Assembly (NCBI GenBank): GCA_029100405.1
Contig: JAQXPG010000021.1
Coordinates: 1 to 33,360 of the forward strand
Source of the DNA: Lachnospiraceae bacterium
Lineage (GTDB): Bacteria > Bacillota > Clostridia > Lachnospirales > Lachnospiraceae
Direction of reading: 5' to 3'
DNA: 33,360 nucleotides
Shown here piece after piece: positions 6,962-15,004 of the stretch (position 1 is its first letter; every line of letters starts with the position of its first letter). The notes under the pieces are model-generated. The model did not search any database. It saw only the letters and a list, made by a program, of their open reading frames with translations, and was not told where the DNA came from. Both the position numbers and the translations under genes were made by a program.

Positions 6962-8185
6962 ATGACGAAGGAAGATAAGCTGATTCGAAAGGAATTTCCG
7001 GTCTTTGAGAATCGGAATGTGATCTATCTCGATAATTCTGCCACGACCCAGAAGCCGCCTTGCGTCTTAAAGGCTGTGACGGATTATTATGAGAAAAATA
7101 ATGCAAATCCCCTGCGTGGACTTTATGAATTGTCCCTTGCTGCAACAGATTCCTATGAAAGTGCCCGCCAGACGGTCGCAGACTTTATCCATGCCGAAAA
7201 GGCTTCGGACATTGTTTTTACGCGGAATGCAACAGAATCCTTGAATCTGATTGCCTATAGTTATGGTCTGCATTTCTTAAAAGAGGGTGATGAGATCATT
7301 ATTTCCGTCATGGAGCATCACAGCAATATGCTCCCCTGGCAGAATGTTGCCAAGGCAACAGGGGCAAAGCTTATCTATCTCGAACCGGATCCGGATGGCT
7401 TCCTGCCGCCCGAACGCCTGGAAGAACACATTTCAGATCGTACCAAGCTTGTCTCGATCACTCAGGTCTCTAATGTTTTCGGCCGGGAAAATGACATCAA
7501 AGCCATGGCTAAGATCGCTCATAAGCATGGTGCCGTCTTCTCCTGTGACGGAGCCCAGAGCGTTCCTCATATGAAGGTGGATGTTCAGGATCTGGATGTA
7601 GACTTTCTTTCTTTCTCCGGGCATAAGATGTATGCTCCCATGGGGATCGGTGTGCTCTATGGAAAAGAGGAGCTTTTGGAAAAAATGCCGCCCTTCCTTT
7701 ACGGCGGTGAGATGATCGAATATGTGACTCTGGAGGGTGCCACCTATGCAGAGCTTCCGCATAAATTTGAGGCCGGGACCGTCAATGTGGGCGGTGCAGT
7801 CGGTCTGGAAGCTGCGATCCACTTTGTCAACCGTTTTGGCTGGGATCTGATCGAGAGCCGGGAACTGGACCTGACCAAACGGATGATGGATGGCATGAAG
7901 GAGATCGATCATGTTCACATCATTGGCTCTGACAAAGCAGAAGACCACCATGGGATTGTGACCTTTCAGATCGACGGCGTTCATCCCCATGATGTGGCCG
8001 CTATTTTCGATTCTTATCATGTGGCTGTTCGTGCCGGTCATCATTGCGCACAGCCTCTTCATAAATTCCTTGGTGTCATGTCGACGACCCGTGCTTCTTT
8101 GGCCTTTTATAATACAGAGGAAGATGTCGATGCCTTCTTAAATGCCCTGTCTATGATTCGGCCGGAGATGGGATATAAGGATTGA
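6962..8185 (+). CDS. sufS: SufS, PLP-dependent cysteine desulfurase
   Basis: SufS takes sulfur from L-cysteine, giving alanine and an enzyme persulfide that is passed to SufU. The PLP-binding lysine is Lys222 in SFSGHKMYAPMGIG, and the persulfide cysteine is Cys362 in RAGHHCAQPLHKFLG, the class II (SufS/CsdA) arrangement with a short active-site loop. The fold type I start MTKEDKLIRKEFPVF and the YLDNSATTQKP block are typical. Length is 407, as expected. The following gene is the partner SufU, 43 bases on. Confidence 0.97.
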   Translation: MTKEDKLIRKEFPVFENRNVIYLDNSATTQKPPCVLKAVTDYYEKNNANPLRGLYELSLAATDSYESARQTVADFIHAEKASDIVFTRNATESLNLIAYSYGLHFLKEGDEIIISVMEHHSNMLPWQNVAKATGAKLIYLEPDPDGFLPPERLEEHISDRTKLVSITQVSNVFGRENDIKAMAKIAHKHGAVFSCDGAQSVPHMKVDVQDLDVDFLSFSGHKMYAPMGIGVLYGKEELLEKMPPFLYGGEMIEYVTLEGATYAELPHKFEAGTVNVGGAVGLEAAIHFVNRFGWDLIESRELDLTKRMMDGMKEIDHVHIIGSDKAEDHHGIVTFQIDGVHPHDVAAIFDSYHVAVRAGHHCAQPLHKFLGVMSTTRASLAFYNTEEDVDAFLNALSMIRPEMGYKD

Positions 8186-8228
8186 ACGATTCAGACCTGA
8201 GAGGTCGGAGTAAGGAAAAGAGGAAATT

Positions 8229-8660
8229 ATGCCTGCAAATAATACCTTTTATAATGAGATCCTGACGGATCACAATATGAACCCGGTGCATAAGCATGCG
8301 ATCAAAGATGCAAATATGGAACTGGAGGGAGTCAACCCTTCCTGTGGAGATGACATTACACTTTCCCTCCGGGTAGAAGACGGTAAGGTTGTCGACGGAG
8401 GCTATGTCGGAGACGGATGTGCCATTTCCCAGGCATCTGCTGACATGATGCTGGACCTTGTCATCGGAAAGCCGGTGGAAGAAGCAGAGCATCTGGCAGA
8501 TGTCTTCCATCGTATGATCACCGGTGAAGTTACTGAGGAAGAAGTAGATGAGCTGGAAGAAGCCGGTATTCTGAAGGATATCCGCCATATGCCGGCCCGG
8601 ACCAAATGTGCCATGCTCGGCTGGCGGACCATGGATGAGATGTTGAAGGAGAACTCTTAA
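8229..8660 (+). CDS. sufU: SufU, zinc-dependent sulfur acceptor for SufS
   Basis: SufU is a zinc protein of the IscU fold that receives the persulfide from SufS and passes it to SufBCD in Gram-positive bacteria. The ligands Cys39, Asp41, Cys64 and Cys127 fall in NPSCGDD, GDGCAISQAS and RTKCAML, closely matching B. subtilis SufU (Cys41, Asp43, Cys66, Cys128). It keeps the extra stretch between the second and third cysteine that separates SufU from IscU. Its length of 143 is normal. The stop TAA shares its last base with the ATG of the HAD gene. Confidence 0.96.
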   Translation: MPANNTFYNEILTDHNMNPVHKHAIKDANMELEGVNPSCGDDITLSLRVEDGKVVDGGYVGDGCAISQASADMMLDLVIGKPVEEAEHLADVFHRMITGEVTEEEVDELEEAGILKDIRHMPARTKCAMLGWRTMDEMLKENS

Positions 8661-9448
8661 TGAAGGCTCTGTTCTTTGATATCGATGGGACCTTGCTCTC
8701 CGAGAAGACTCACCAGGTTCCGGAATCGGCGATCCGTGCGATTGAAGAAGCCCGGAAGAATGGATGTCTGTCCTTTATCAATTCCGGACGCTGTGAGTGC
8801 ATGCTGAAGCAAATGGAAAGGATCCTGCCAATGGATGGGATCCTGGCCGGCTGCGGAACGGAACTGACCTATCAAAGAAAAAGAATCTTCTATTATTCTA
8901 TGCCGGATGAACTCCAGCAGAGAGTGGTTCATGCAGACAGGATTTATAATATCGGTGTTGTTGCGGAAGGATCGGAGTGTAATCACTATCGTCCGGAAGT
9001 ATCCAGGATGGAAGTGATGAACTATATGAAGGCACAGACCGAAAAGCTCTATGCGGTGAGTACCGCTGATTTCGAAGGTCATTATGAGATCTCAAAGTTC
9101 TGTGTCCAGGCGGATGAAGAATCCGATATCGAGGGCTTTATCAGGGACTTTTCCGATGACTTTGATATCATGGACCGGAGGGGAGGCTTTTATGAATGTG
9201 TTCCCAAGGGTTATGATAAGGGACAGGCGATTCTCCATATGGCAGAACTTCTCGGAATCAAGCGGGATGATATTTATGTCTTCGGCGATTCGTCGAATGA
9301 TCTGGCCATGTTCAAAATTGCACCCGAACATTCTACTGTGATGAAAAAGCATGATCCGGTACTGGATCCTTATGCCGCTTATGTGACGGATAAGGTGGAG
9401 GAACATGGGATTGCAAAGGCCTTAAAGCACTGGAGATTGATTCGTTAA
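8660..9448 (+). CDS. Cof-type HAD-superfamily phosphatase
   Basis: This is a HAD-IIB (Cof) hydrolase, a family of cytoplasmic sugar-phosphate, nucleotide and cofactor phosphatases. Motif I is FFDIDGTLL with Asp7 as nucleophile and Asp9 as acid; motif II is the SFINSGR block; motif III Lys lies in PKGYDKGQAI; motif IV is FGDSSNDLAMF. The cap domain lies between about residues 85 and 185. Length (262) is normal. Its ATG overlaps the sufU stop, so it is translated with the suf operon and is its last gene. The substrate cannot be predicted; a link to Fe-S assembly is only positional. Confidence 0.92.
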   Translation: MKALFFDIDGTLLSEKTHQVPESAIRAIEEARKNGCLSFINSGRCECMLKQMERILPMDGILAGCGTELTYQRKRIFYYSMPDELQQRVVHADRIYNIGVVAEGSECNHYRPEVSRMEVMNYMKAQTEKLYAVSTADFEGHYEISKFCVQADEESDIEGFIRDFSDDFDIMDRRGGFYECVPKGYDKGQAILHMAELLGIKRDDIYVFGDSSNDLAMFKIAPEHSTVMKKHDPVLDPYAAYVTDKVEEHGIAKALKHWRLIR

Positions 9449-9470
9449 AATTTCACAAGACTAATATTAG

Positions 9471-9504
9471 AGGCTGACGGCTGATTAGGCGTCAGCCTTT
9501 TTTT
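9471..9504 (+). terminator. rho-independent terminator of the suf operon
   Basis: AGGCTGACG (9471-9479) pairs with CGTCAGCCT (9490-9498) and is followed by seven T residues. It lies 22 bases after the HAD stop codon. Confidence 0.9.
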
Positions 9505-9634
9505 AGGCGTATGGCAGAAAGGAAGACCATCCTTTTAGAGTTTAGGCATATGGCAGAAAGGAAGACCATCCTTTGAGAGCTTAGACTTATGGCAGAAAGG
9601 AAGACCATCCTTTGAGAGTTTAGACTTATGATAG
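9503..9634. repeat. 39-bp tandem repeats, each with a small hairpin
   Basis: Units start at 9503, 9542, 9581 and 9620 (the last incomplete), exactly 39 bases apart. Each contains AAAGGA-AGACCA-TCCTTT, a six-base stem with a six-base loop. The first copy starts within the T-run of the suf terminator. From 9635 to 9789 the DNA is AT-rich, and I see no convincing promoter in it. Confidence 0.88.
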
Positions 9635-9789
9635 AAATTGTTTATAGAAATTTCAGCCTTTAGAAAGTCTTCATTATTGTTTATACACGCTTTCGAAAAT
9701 CCTTGTTAAACTGATTATAGCTCTTTTGTTCGCTTGATTTCTTGTCAGCGGATCTTGGAAGCGATACTTTTTACAAGGGGAGGCGGGGC

Positions 9790-11697
9790 ATGAAAGGTTA
9801 TCGGTGGCATATCAATTGGAATCGAAAACATTTTTCTCTCTTATTGATTCTGTTTTTTCTTCTGCTGTTTTCTATGTATCAGGAAAAGTCTGTACGTGCT
9901 TCGGATAGCCTGTCAGAGAATTCGATCCTGCCCATGACTTATTCCGATGAGGGAAATACAGACCAGTGGCCATTTGATCCACGCTACATGTCAAATACAG
10001 CGGATCGAACCATATATCGGGACGGGAAGATCTATCTGCAGCTATACTCCTGCACTTATCAGAGGTCCAGGTATACAAAGGATTTCATGCTGCGCCATTT
10101 TATCAGGAAAAGCGACGGATCTGTCATCTGGCTCCCGGACCAGGATTGCGGAGCCTTCCTTTCTGACTGGTCTAATGTGAGAAATATCATGGGTGTCGAT
10201 CTGCATAAGTCATTCTGGATGAATCCTATGGAAGTTCCGGGCGCAAAGCCTTATCGACCGTCCGTTTCTTTTTCGAATCTGGACAATTATCAATTGCATG
10301 CAGATTTTACAGGAAGTGCAAATCGTGCGGCCGGTACCTATCATTATGACTATATAGCCTATCATAAAAACAGTCATAAAGAGTCCTTTGTCCCGGATGA
10401 AGGGGTTGCTATGGATGCAACAGATTACCTGACCGGTTTCTATTATCGAATCGATGAAAATGAAAATAATATTTCCCTGCAGAATTTCCACTGGCTCTCA
10501 AGCAGCGATTTCAGCGGGAATACACGGAGTCTCGGGATGGACATCCCTTCGGACTATGTGAACACGGCCAGACAATACTATCTTCATCTGTGTGCCAGAT
10601 CCTATACCGGTCAGATTTCTGATATGGTGACGGTTGCTATTCCAAGAAGAGGAATTCATACCATTCATTATGATCTGAATGGGGGAAGCGGGAATTTTCC
10701 AGATCAGACAGTCATCTATGGAAAAAAGACCTACCTGCATCCGGACAAGCCGTCTCTGGAAGGATCGACCTTTATCGGTTGGAAGGGCCCGGAGGGAATT
10801 TTACAGCCGAAAGAGTTCTATCGGGGAAACCAGGATGGAGGCGTAGTTACCTTAAAGGCGGAATGGGAAGAAAACCGTTATCGAATTATTTACCATGGTA
10901 ATGACAAGGGTGGGCAGAACGGGCAGATCAGCGGCGATATGCCGGCAGAGGATAAGGTTTGGTCTTCCATTGGAATTGCTGATAACGCTTTTATCAATCA
11001 AAGTAAACAAAAGGATGGGAGAGATCAGTATCTCTTTCAAGGGTGGAGCTTTCAAGCGGATTCTTTTACGCCGGATCTGCCTTTCAATCCCGGGGACTCC
11101 ACCTGGTCTTCGAAAATTCGAATCAGGGACCTGGCAAAAGCTTTGGGTATTCAAGGAGAAAGCGGAAAAGAAATTCATCTTTACGCCGTATGGGATCAGG
11201 CCCCGTATTTTGAGGGGAAAGATGAGTTCTTTTTGAATCATAAGCCTACGCAAATTGAGCTTTTACAGCTTATTAAGGCTTATGACAGAGAGGATAGCCC
11301 GGATACTCCGCTGGAGATCGAAGAAGACATAGGCTCCCAAGCACAGGGCTGGCAGAGGGAAGCAGCCGGGAAGGTAAGATTCCTGGACTTTTGTCCGGAA
11401 GAGTTCGATGGTTTTTCAGACTGCGGATGGATGACCCTGACCTATCGGGCAGAGGATTCCGCTGGCAATATAACGGATCATACGATTCGGATCTGGCTTT
11501 TGTCTGACAGTGCTTTAAAAGAAAGAGGAGGAAAGCTTCAAAAGCAGGCTTATATCCGCTTTATCGATGGGGATAACTACAGGAAAGACTATGCCCATGG
11601 AGGACTGAGAGAGAATTCTGTCTGGCGGCTGGATCCGTCTTATCGGGCAGTTTTGGACAGATTGTTCACTGACACGGATCAGAAAAAGAAATCATAG
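9790..11697 (+). CDS. secreted surface protein with InlB B-type repeats
   Basis: I prefer the ATG at 9790, preceded by GGGGAGGCGGGG, over an upstream in-frame TTG at 9742. The product then starts with positively charged residues and a hydrophobic run (FSLLLILFFLLLFSMY) ending near ASDS, a signal peptide. The N-terminal 280 residues are unrecognised. From about residue 290 there is an InlB B-type (Listeria-Bacteroides) repeat starting IHYDLNGGSGNFPDQ and ending TLKAEW, then a longer diverged one ending HLYAVWDQ. The part after about residue 475 resembles an Ig-like/HYR domain (LTYRAEDSAGNITDHTIRIW). No LPXTG motif or C-terminal membrane anchor is seen. It is probably an extracellular adhesin-like or wall-associated protein. 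The gene is AT-richer in style than its neighbours. Confidence 0.8.
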   Translation: MKGYRWHINWNRKHFSLLLILFFLLLFSMYQEKSVRASDSLSENSILPMTYSDEGNTDQWPFDPRYMSNTADRTIYRDGKIYLQLYSCTYQRSRYTKDFMLRHFIRKSDGSVIWLPDQDCGAFLSDWSNVRNIMGVDLHKSFWMNPMEVPGAKPYRPSVSFSNLDNYQLHADFTGSANRAAGTYHYDYIAYHKNSHKESFVPDEGVAMDATDYLTGFYYRIDENENNISLQNFHWLSSSDFSGNTRSLGMDIPSDYVNTARQYYLHLCARSYTGQISDMVTVAIPRRGIHTIHYDLNGGSGNFPDQTVIYGKKTYLHPDKPSLEGSTFIGWKGPEGILQPKEFYRGNQDGGVVTLKAEWEENRYRIIYHGNDKGGQNGQISGDMPAEDKVWSSIGIADNAFINQSKQKDGRDQYLFQGWSFQADSFTPDLPFNPGDSTWSSKIRIRDLAKALGIQGESGKEIHLYAVWDQAPYFEGKDEFFLNHKPTQIELLQLIKAYDREDSPDTPLEIEEDIGSQAQGWQREAAGKVRFLDFCPEEFDGFSDCGWMTLTYRAEDSAGNITDHTIRIWLLSDSALKERGGKLQKQAYIRFIDGDNYRKDYAHGGLRENSVWRLDPSYRAVLDRLFTDTDQKKKS

Positions 11698-11730
11698 GAA
11701 GATCATCATACAAAAGTGGATTATCGTTTA

Positions 11731-11759
11731 TTGCCTTCCCATGTAAATCCGGTTATGAT
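11731..11759 (+). promoter_or_regulatory. promoter of the small Cys4 protein gene
   Basis: TTGCCT (11731-11736), a 17-base spacer and TATGAT (11754-11759) precede the small gene by 45 bases. It is consistent with the small gene having its own transcript. Confidence 0.5.
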
Positions 11760-11804
11760 AAAAGAACCATTACATTCGAATCAATTACGGAATAGGAGGC
11801 CATT

Positions 11805-12002
11805 ATGGCAGATAATACGAATACAAATTTTAATGAACCTGAAAATTGCGCTCATGACTGTGGGAGCTGCGGTGCCGGATGCGAATACAATCCCAATGCC
11901 GGTCAGGGTAAGTTCTGGGAGGCTTTGGATTCCCTTTCAGAGATCAATTCCGATGATCTTCTGAATGCATTGAAGAGTCTGGGAGAAGACGAAGAGGAGT
12001 AA
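11805..12002 (+). CDS. small acidic protein with a Cys4 metal-binding-like motif
   Basis: This 65-residue protein has a strong TAGGAGG ribosome binding site and its own promoter, so it is very likely real. Residues 15-26 are CAHDCGSCGAGC, spacing C-x3-C-x2-C-x3-C. The same kind of motif is found at the N-terminus of clostridial Mrp/NBP35 ATPases, which carry Fe-S clusters, but here no ATPase follows. The C-terminal half is acidic and predicted helical (WEALDSLSEINSDDLLNALKSL). It could bind iron, an Fe-S cluster or zinc. It lies 2.3 kb after the suf operon. I know of no assigned function. Confidence 0.8.
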   Translation: MADNTNTNFNEPENCAHDCGSCGAGCEYNPNAGQGKFWEALDSLSEINSDDLLNALKSLGEDEEE

Positions 12003-12010
12003 TTCCCTAC

Positions 12011-12040
12011 TGGACAAAGAAGGGGAATAAAGGTTACAAT
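12011..12040 (+). promoter_or_regulatory. possible promoter for tRNA-Leu
   Basis: TGGACA (12011-12016), an 18-base spacer and TACAAT (12035-12040) lie 35 bases before tRNA-Leu. A strong hairpin follows at once, so a transcript from here would begin with it. Confidence 0.4.
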
Positions 12041-12041
12041 A

Positions 12042-12070
12042 ATTTCCGGTGGATTTTTTCCACCGGAAAT
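12042..12070. terminator. strong hairpin between the small Cys4 gene and tRNA-Leu
   Basis: ATTTCCGGTGGA (12042-12053) and TCCACCGGAAAT (12059-12070) form a perfect 12-base stem around a T5 loop. No T-run follows, so it is either an imperfect terminator of the small gene or a 5' structure in the tRNA-Leu precursor. Confidence 0.5.
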
Positions 12071-12074
12071 ATTT

Positions 12075-12156
12075 ACGGACATGGCGGAATTGGCAGACGC
12101 GCAGGATTTAGGTTCCTGTGTCTAACGACGTGTGGGTTCAAGTCCCATTGTCCGTA
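12075..12156 (+). tRNA. tRNA-Leu (UAG anticodon)
   Basis: The acceptor stem pairs ACGGACA (12075-12081) with TGTCCGT (12149-12155), and A12156 is the discriminator. The anticodon stem is CAGGA/TCCTG around loop TTTAGGT, giving anticodon TAG for CUA leucine codons. The long variable arm expected of a class II tRNA is present, and the T arm GGGTTCAAGTCCC is normal. CCA is not encoded. Confidence 0.96.
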
Positions 12157-12163
12157 TCTTCTT

Positions 12164-12212
12164 ATCCTGTAAGAGTAGTGTGGTCTGACGCTTCTTTTAC
12201 AGGATTTTTTTT
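12164..12212 (+). terminator. terminator after tRNA-Leu
   Basis: ATCCTGTAA (12164-12172) pairs with TTACAGGAT (12197-12205), followed by a run of eight T residues. The loop is long (24 bases). Confidence 0.8.
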
Positions 12213-12271
12213 GAAAGAAGTTAAAAAGAAGTTTGTTAAAAAGAAGTTTATTAGAAAGAGGCCTGACTGAC

Positions 12272-12553
12272 TTGAAAAAGGTAAGAATACGCTATTGTTT
12301 TCATGGGGAAGTCCAGGGAGTCGGCTTTCGCTATACCGCAAAGCAGGTGGCAGATTACTATGGTCTGACCGGTTTTGTAAAGAATGAATATGATGGATCA
12401 GTGACAGCAGAAGTGCAGGGAACTCCCTTGGATGTTGTGGCGTTTGTGCCTGGAATCACCCGCGCTTCTCGTTGGATCCATATAGAGAGCTTTGAGAAAA
12501 AAGAAGTGCCAGTGAAAGAAGATGAAAGGTTATTCAGCGTCGTTGGCTTCTGA
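12272..12553 (+). CDS. acyP: acylphosphatase
   Basis: Acylphosphatase hydrolyses carboxyl-phosphate bonds in small acyl phosphates in the cytoplasm. The family signature GEVQGVGFRYTAKQVA contains the phosphate-binding loop and catalytic Arg20, and Asn38 in VKNEYDGSV is the second catalytic residue. I chose the TTG at 12272, seven bases after AGAAAGAGG, because it gives 93 residues, the family length. An in-frame TTG at 12233 would add 13 residues with no better ribosome binding site. Confidence 0.92.
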   Translation: MKKVRIRYCFHGEVQGVGFRYTAKQVADYYGLTGFVKNEYDGSVTAEVQGTPLDVVAFVPGITRASRWIHIESFEKKEVPVKEDERLFSVVGF

Positions 12554-12599
12554 TTGTTTGCAATTTCATCTATCATTTATGCTATTTCGTTCCTGTAAG

Positions 12600-12608
12600 T
12601 GATATAAT
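12600..12608 (+). promoter_or_regulatory. extended -10 promoter of the chelatase-like gene
   Basis: TGATATAAT (12600-12608) fits an extended -10 (TGN-TATAAT). The -35 region is weak. It lies 109 bases before the start codon. Confidence 0.45.
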
Positions 12609-12716
12609 CGAAATGAAGAAAGCAAGTAATCGCTTTTTCGAATAGAATCACAGTGGGAGTTGCGAAGCAAGAAAACTACACGTGATCAGAATGGCATAGA
12701 GGAAAGGGGCTTTACT

Positions 12717-13577
12717 ATGAAGACTGCTGTTATCATAGCGAATCATGGCACAACGAATTTCCTGGAAGCGCGGGAAGGACTTCACCACATGCGGATGGAG
12801 CTGATGCAGGTATTGCCGGAAAATGTGGGCTTGTATACAGCAATCATCAATGATATTGTTCGTGAAGTTGCTTTGAAGGATTCCATTCAGAGAAAAAGGA
12901 ATGGAACAGATCTTATGCCTGCACCCGAATACATGGGCCAAATGTCGTTTTCCAGTATGGCGGCATCTCTTTTAAGCATGAAAGAAGCTTTAGAGCAGGC
13001 GGCGGAAGATGGATATGATCGAATTGTTGTCTTTCCGACGATCATGATGGACGGCCCACTCTACCAGGCCATGCTTGGTGATGTGAAATTTGAAAAAGAA
13101 AAGAGGAAATTCCGGGAAGTCTGTGTCCTGCCTCCGATATTGGATGAGGAGGATCTGTCCAGTGCAAACCGGCTGGCTGATTTGGTTGCCCGGTCCTTGC
13201 ATATTCAAAACAGTGAGAAGTATATTTTGATCGGATATGAGACGGATCGATCGTTAAAAAGGATGTATCAACAGCTTCAGGAAGCTTTTCACGAGCATGA
13301 CGTGAATAATGCTTATGTTGCCTCTTTGATTGACCGGGAGGGATTGAGCCGGATTGCAGCGGATCTTCGCCGGCAGCAGTTCCATGGAACTCTGAAAATG
13401 CAACCCCTGACAACAAATTCATTTGGCCACATATTAGAAGAAGACCATGGAGATACCAGACAGATTGCAGAACTCTTTCGACGTTTTGGCTTCCAGGTGC
13501 ATGTGATCCATAAGGGACTTGCCGCTTATCCGGAATACCGACAGGGACTCATAGAGAGGGCTCTGGAAGTTATTTAG
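12717..13577 (+). CDS. CbiK-like sirohydrochlorin cobaltochelatase family protein
   Basis: The fold resembles anaerobic CbiK-type class II chelatases, which insert cobalt into sirohydrochlorin for B12, or related HmuS/nickel enzymes. The start KTAVIIANHGTTNFLEAREGL matches the first strand and loop, with His9 as a likely metal ligand. A middle ALEQAAEDGYDRIVVFPTIMMDGPLYQ corresponds to the second family motif, and TNSFGHILEEDHGDT near residue 240 supplies further His and Glu residues. The ATG at 12717 follows GAAAGGGG; an upstream TTG at 12660 is less likely. The 286 residues fit the family. No other cobalamin gene is nearby, so it may serve heme/siroheme salvage or be a paralogue. The metal is not predictable. 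Confidence 0.7.
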   Translation: MKTAVIIANHGTTNFLEAREGLHHMRMELMQVLPENVGLYTAIINDIVREVALKDSIQRKRNGTDLMPAPEYMGQMSFSSMAASLLSMKEALEQAAEDGYDRIVVFPTIMMDGPLYQAMLGDVKFEKEKRKFREVCVLPPILDEEDLSSANRLADLVARSLHIQNSEKYILIGYETDRSLKRMYQQLQEAFHEHDVNNAYVASLIDREGLSRIAADLRRQQFHGTLKMQPLTTNSFGHILEEDHGDTRQIAELFRRFGFQVHVIHKGLAAYPEYRQGLIERALEVI

Positions 13578-13768
13578 ATGTTTTGGAATTTGGAAATGTT
13601 TTGAAAGACTTTTTAAGGATTTGGAAATGGGGCTTCTCCCGGAAGGCAAACCAGGCGTTGCAGTGGAAGGCTGAATTGGTTAAAATATAAGATATTAAGT
13701 TTTGTGATGGAGTGGCACTTGACACTCATAGAGATAGGTTTGACCTGCAGGATCTGGGAGTATAGAAA

Positions 13769-14026
13769 ATGAGCCAGGAAAAAGTTGAGAAGAAGAAGGA
13801 ACTGAAGAGAAATCGTAAGAAGATCGTTCGAAGAGAACACAGAATGGCAAAACTTGGGATTGTCATTACTGTTGTTGCGGCAGTTTTTATAGCCGGCTGG
13901 CTGGCTTATTCCATCAATAACAAAGTAGTCGCTTATCAGGAAGATCATCCGAAAACGGTGAAGGTTGATTTGTCTTCCATTTCGGATTTCTATGGAGATC
14001 TGCAGTCAGAAGATTCCGGTTCATGA
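13769..14026 (+). CDS. small single-pass membrane protein of unknown function
   Basis: The 85-residue product begins with about 30 highly basic residues (KKKELKRNRKKIVRREHR), then one transmembrane helix from about residue 31 to 53 (GIVITVVAAVFIAGWLAY), then a 30-residue acidic tail outside the membrane if the positive-inside rule holds. The ribosome binding site (GGGAG) is modest. I do not recognise the family; small proteins of this design are common in Clostridia. The preceding 190-base gap holds short TTTGGAAATG repeats and no clear promoter. Confidence 0.65.
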   Translation: MSQEKVEKKKELKRNRKKIVRREHRMAKLGIVITVVAAVFIAGWLAYSINNKVVAYQEDHPKTVKVDLSSISDFYGDLQSEDSGS

Positions 14027-14164
14027 TGACGGTACTGACTATAAATTATATCTGCCTTAGTACAAAGAATGATTAATAAATCGTTTGACAAGCTGATGAC
14101 GACATTGACTATAAATTGTACCTGCCTTAATACAAAGAATGATTAGAAAATCGTTTGACAAGAC
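14025..14164. repeat. 70-bp tandem duplication carrying promoter elements
   Basis: Two copies starting at 14025 and 14095 agree at most positions, including GATGACGG/GATGACGA, CTGCCTTA, ACAAAGAATGATTA and TCGTTTGACAAG. Each contains TTGACA (14085-14090 and 14155-14160). The first copy begins within the last codons of the small membrane protein gene. Confidence 0.9.
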
Positions 14165-14183
14165 AAGTGACTTGCGGTATTAT
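14155..14183 (+). promoter_or_regulatory. promoter of the tRNA-Gly/tRNA-Lys cluster
   Basis: TTGACA (14155-14160), a 17-base spacer and TATTAT (14178-14183) lie 33 bases before the first tRNA. A second TTGACA in the upstream 70-bp copy (14085) has a TATAAA at 14110 with a 19-base spacer, giving a possible weaker tandem promoter. Confidence 0.7.
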
Positions 14184-14216
14184 AATCAAGTCGCGTGTGA
14201 AGAACACAGACATTAA

Positions 14217-14289
<73 letters not shown>

Positions 14290-14318
14290 CTTGTGTGAAA
14301 ACACAATATCATGAATAA

Positions 14319-14391
<73 letters not shown>

Positions 14392-14423
14392 CTCGTGTAA
14401 AAAAACACGATATCCTTACATAA

Positions 14424-14496
14424 GCGCGATTAGCTCAGCTGGCAGAGCACCTGACTCTTAATCAGGGTGTCCAGGGTTCGAACCCCTGATCGCGCA
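14424..14496 (+). tRNA. tRNA-Lys (CUU anticodon)
   Basis: Acceptor stem GCGCGAT pairs with ATCGCGC (14489-14495). The anticodon stem CTGA/TCAG encloses CTCTTAA, giving CTT for AAG lysine codons. D and T arms are standard. It is the last gene of the three-tRNA cluster. Confidence 0.96.
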
Positions 14497-14510
14497 CTTG
14501 AATGAAAATG

Positions 14511-14534
14511 AAGTCGCCCGAGGGCGGCTTTTTT
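14511..14534 (+). terminator. terminator of the tRNA cluster
   Basis: GTCGCCC (14513-14519) pairs with GGGCGGC (14522-14528), with one G-T pair, and is followed by six T residues. Confidence 0.85.
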
Positions 14535-14676
14535 GCTGTTTCTTTCTTTGTTTCTATTTGACTCTTCATCGTTGATCCCAAGGGTTGAGTCTAAGGGTTT
14601 ATCCCAAGGATTGATCCCAAGGTCCATATCTAATTATGATATATTGTGAAATACGATAGTTTACCCTTTTTTCTAT

Positions 14677-14796
14677 GGCTGATTTTGGGGCAAATATCGT
14701 AATAGAAATCTATTTTCTGATTTGCGATAGTGAAAGGGCTGATTCTGGGGCAAATATCGTAATAGAAATCTATTTTCTGATTTACGATAGTGAAAA
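14677..14796. repeat. 60-bp TATCGTAA-box repeats, two copies
   Basis: Two nearly identical 60-base units start at 14677 and 14737. Each holds AATATCGTAAT and, 16 bases further on, ATTTACGATAGT (ATTTGCGATAGT in the first), so each can fold as TATCGTAA/TTACGATA with an inner AGAAA...TTTCT stem. The same family is present in opposite orientation just downstream and again at 27896-28058. Confidence 0.88.
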
Positions 14797-14804
14797 TGAA
14801 GTTC

Positions 14805-14955
14805 CACTATCGTAAATTTCAAATTCTATTGCTGTTAAGATAATCAGGATAAAAATCAGAGGCTTCACTATCGTAAATTTCAAATTCCATTGCTGTTAAG
14901 ATAATCAGGATAAAAATCAGAGGCTTCACTATCGTAAATTTCAAATTCTATTGCT
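14805..14955. repeat. 61-bp TATCGTAA-box repeats, inverted relative to the previous array
   Basis: Units start at 14805, 14866 and 14927 (the last incomplete). Each begins CACTATCGTAAATTTCAAA, the reverse of the ATTTACGATAGTG end of the previous array, so the two arrays face each other. The second box is degenerate here (TTAAGATA). The rest of the 14535-15004 gap has short TTGATCCCAAGG repeats near 14570-14625 and no gene. Confidence 0.88.
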
Positions 14956-15004
14956 GATACGATGAAATGATAACACCAAGGTTGAGAAGCCAGAAACACT
15001 TGTT

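Noticed and set aside
9742..9789. TTG start for the secreted protein
   Set aside because: It would put 16 extra residues before the signal peptide, and the ATG at 9790 has a much better ribosome binding site.
14677..14955. CRISPR array
   Set aside because: The whole 60/61-base units are conserved within each array; there are no unique spacers between short repeats and no cas genes nearby. The same applies to 9503-9634 and 27896-28058.
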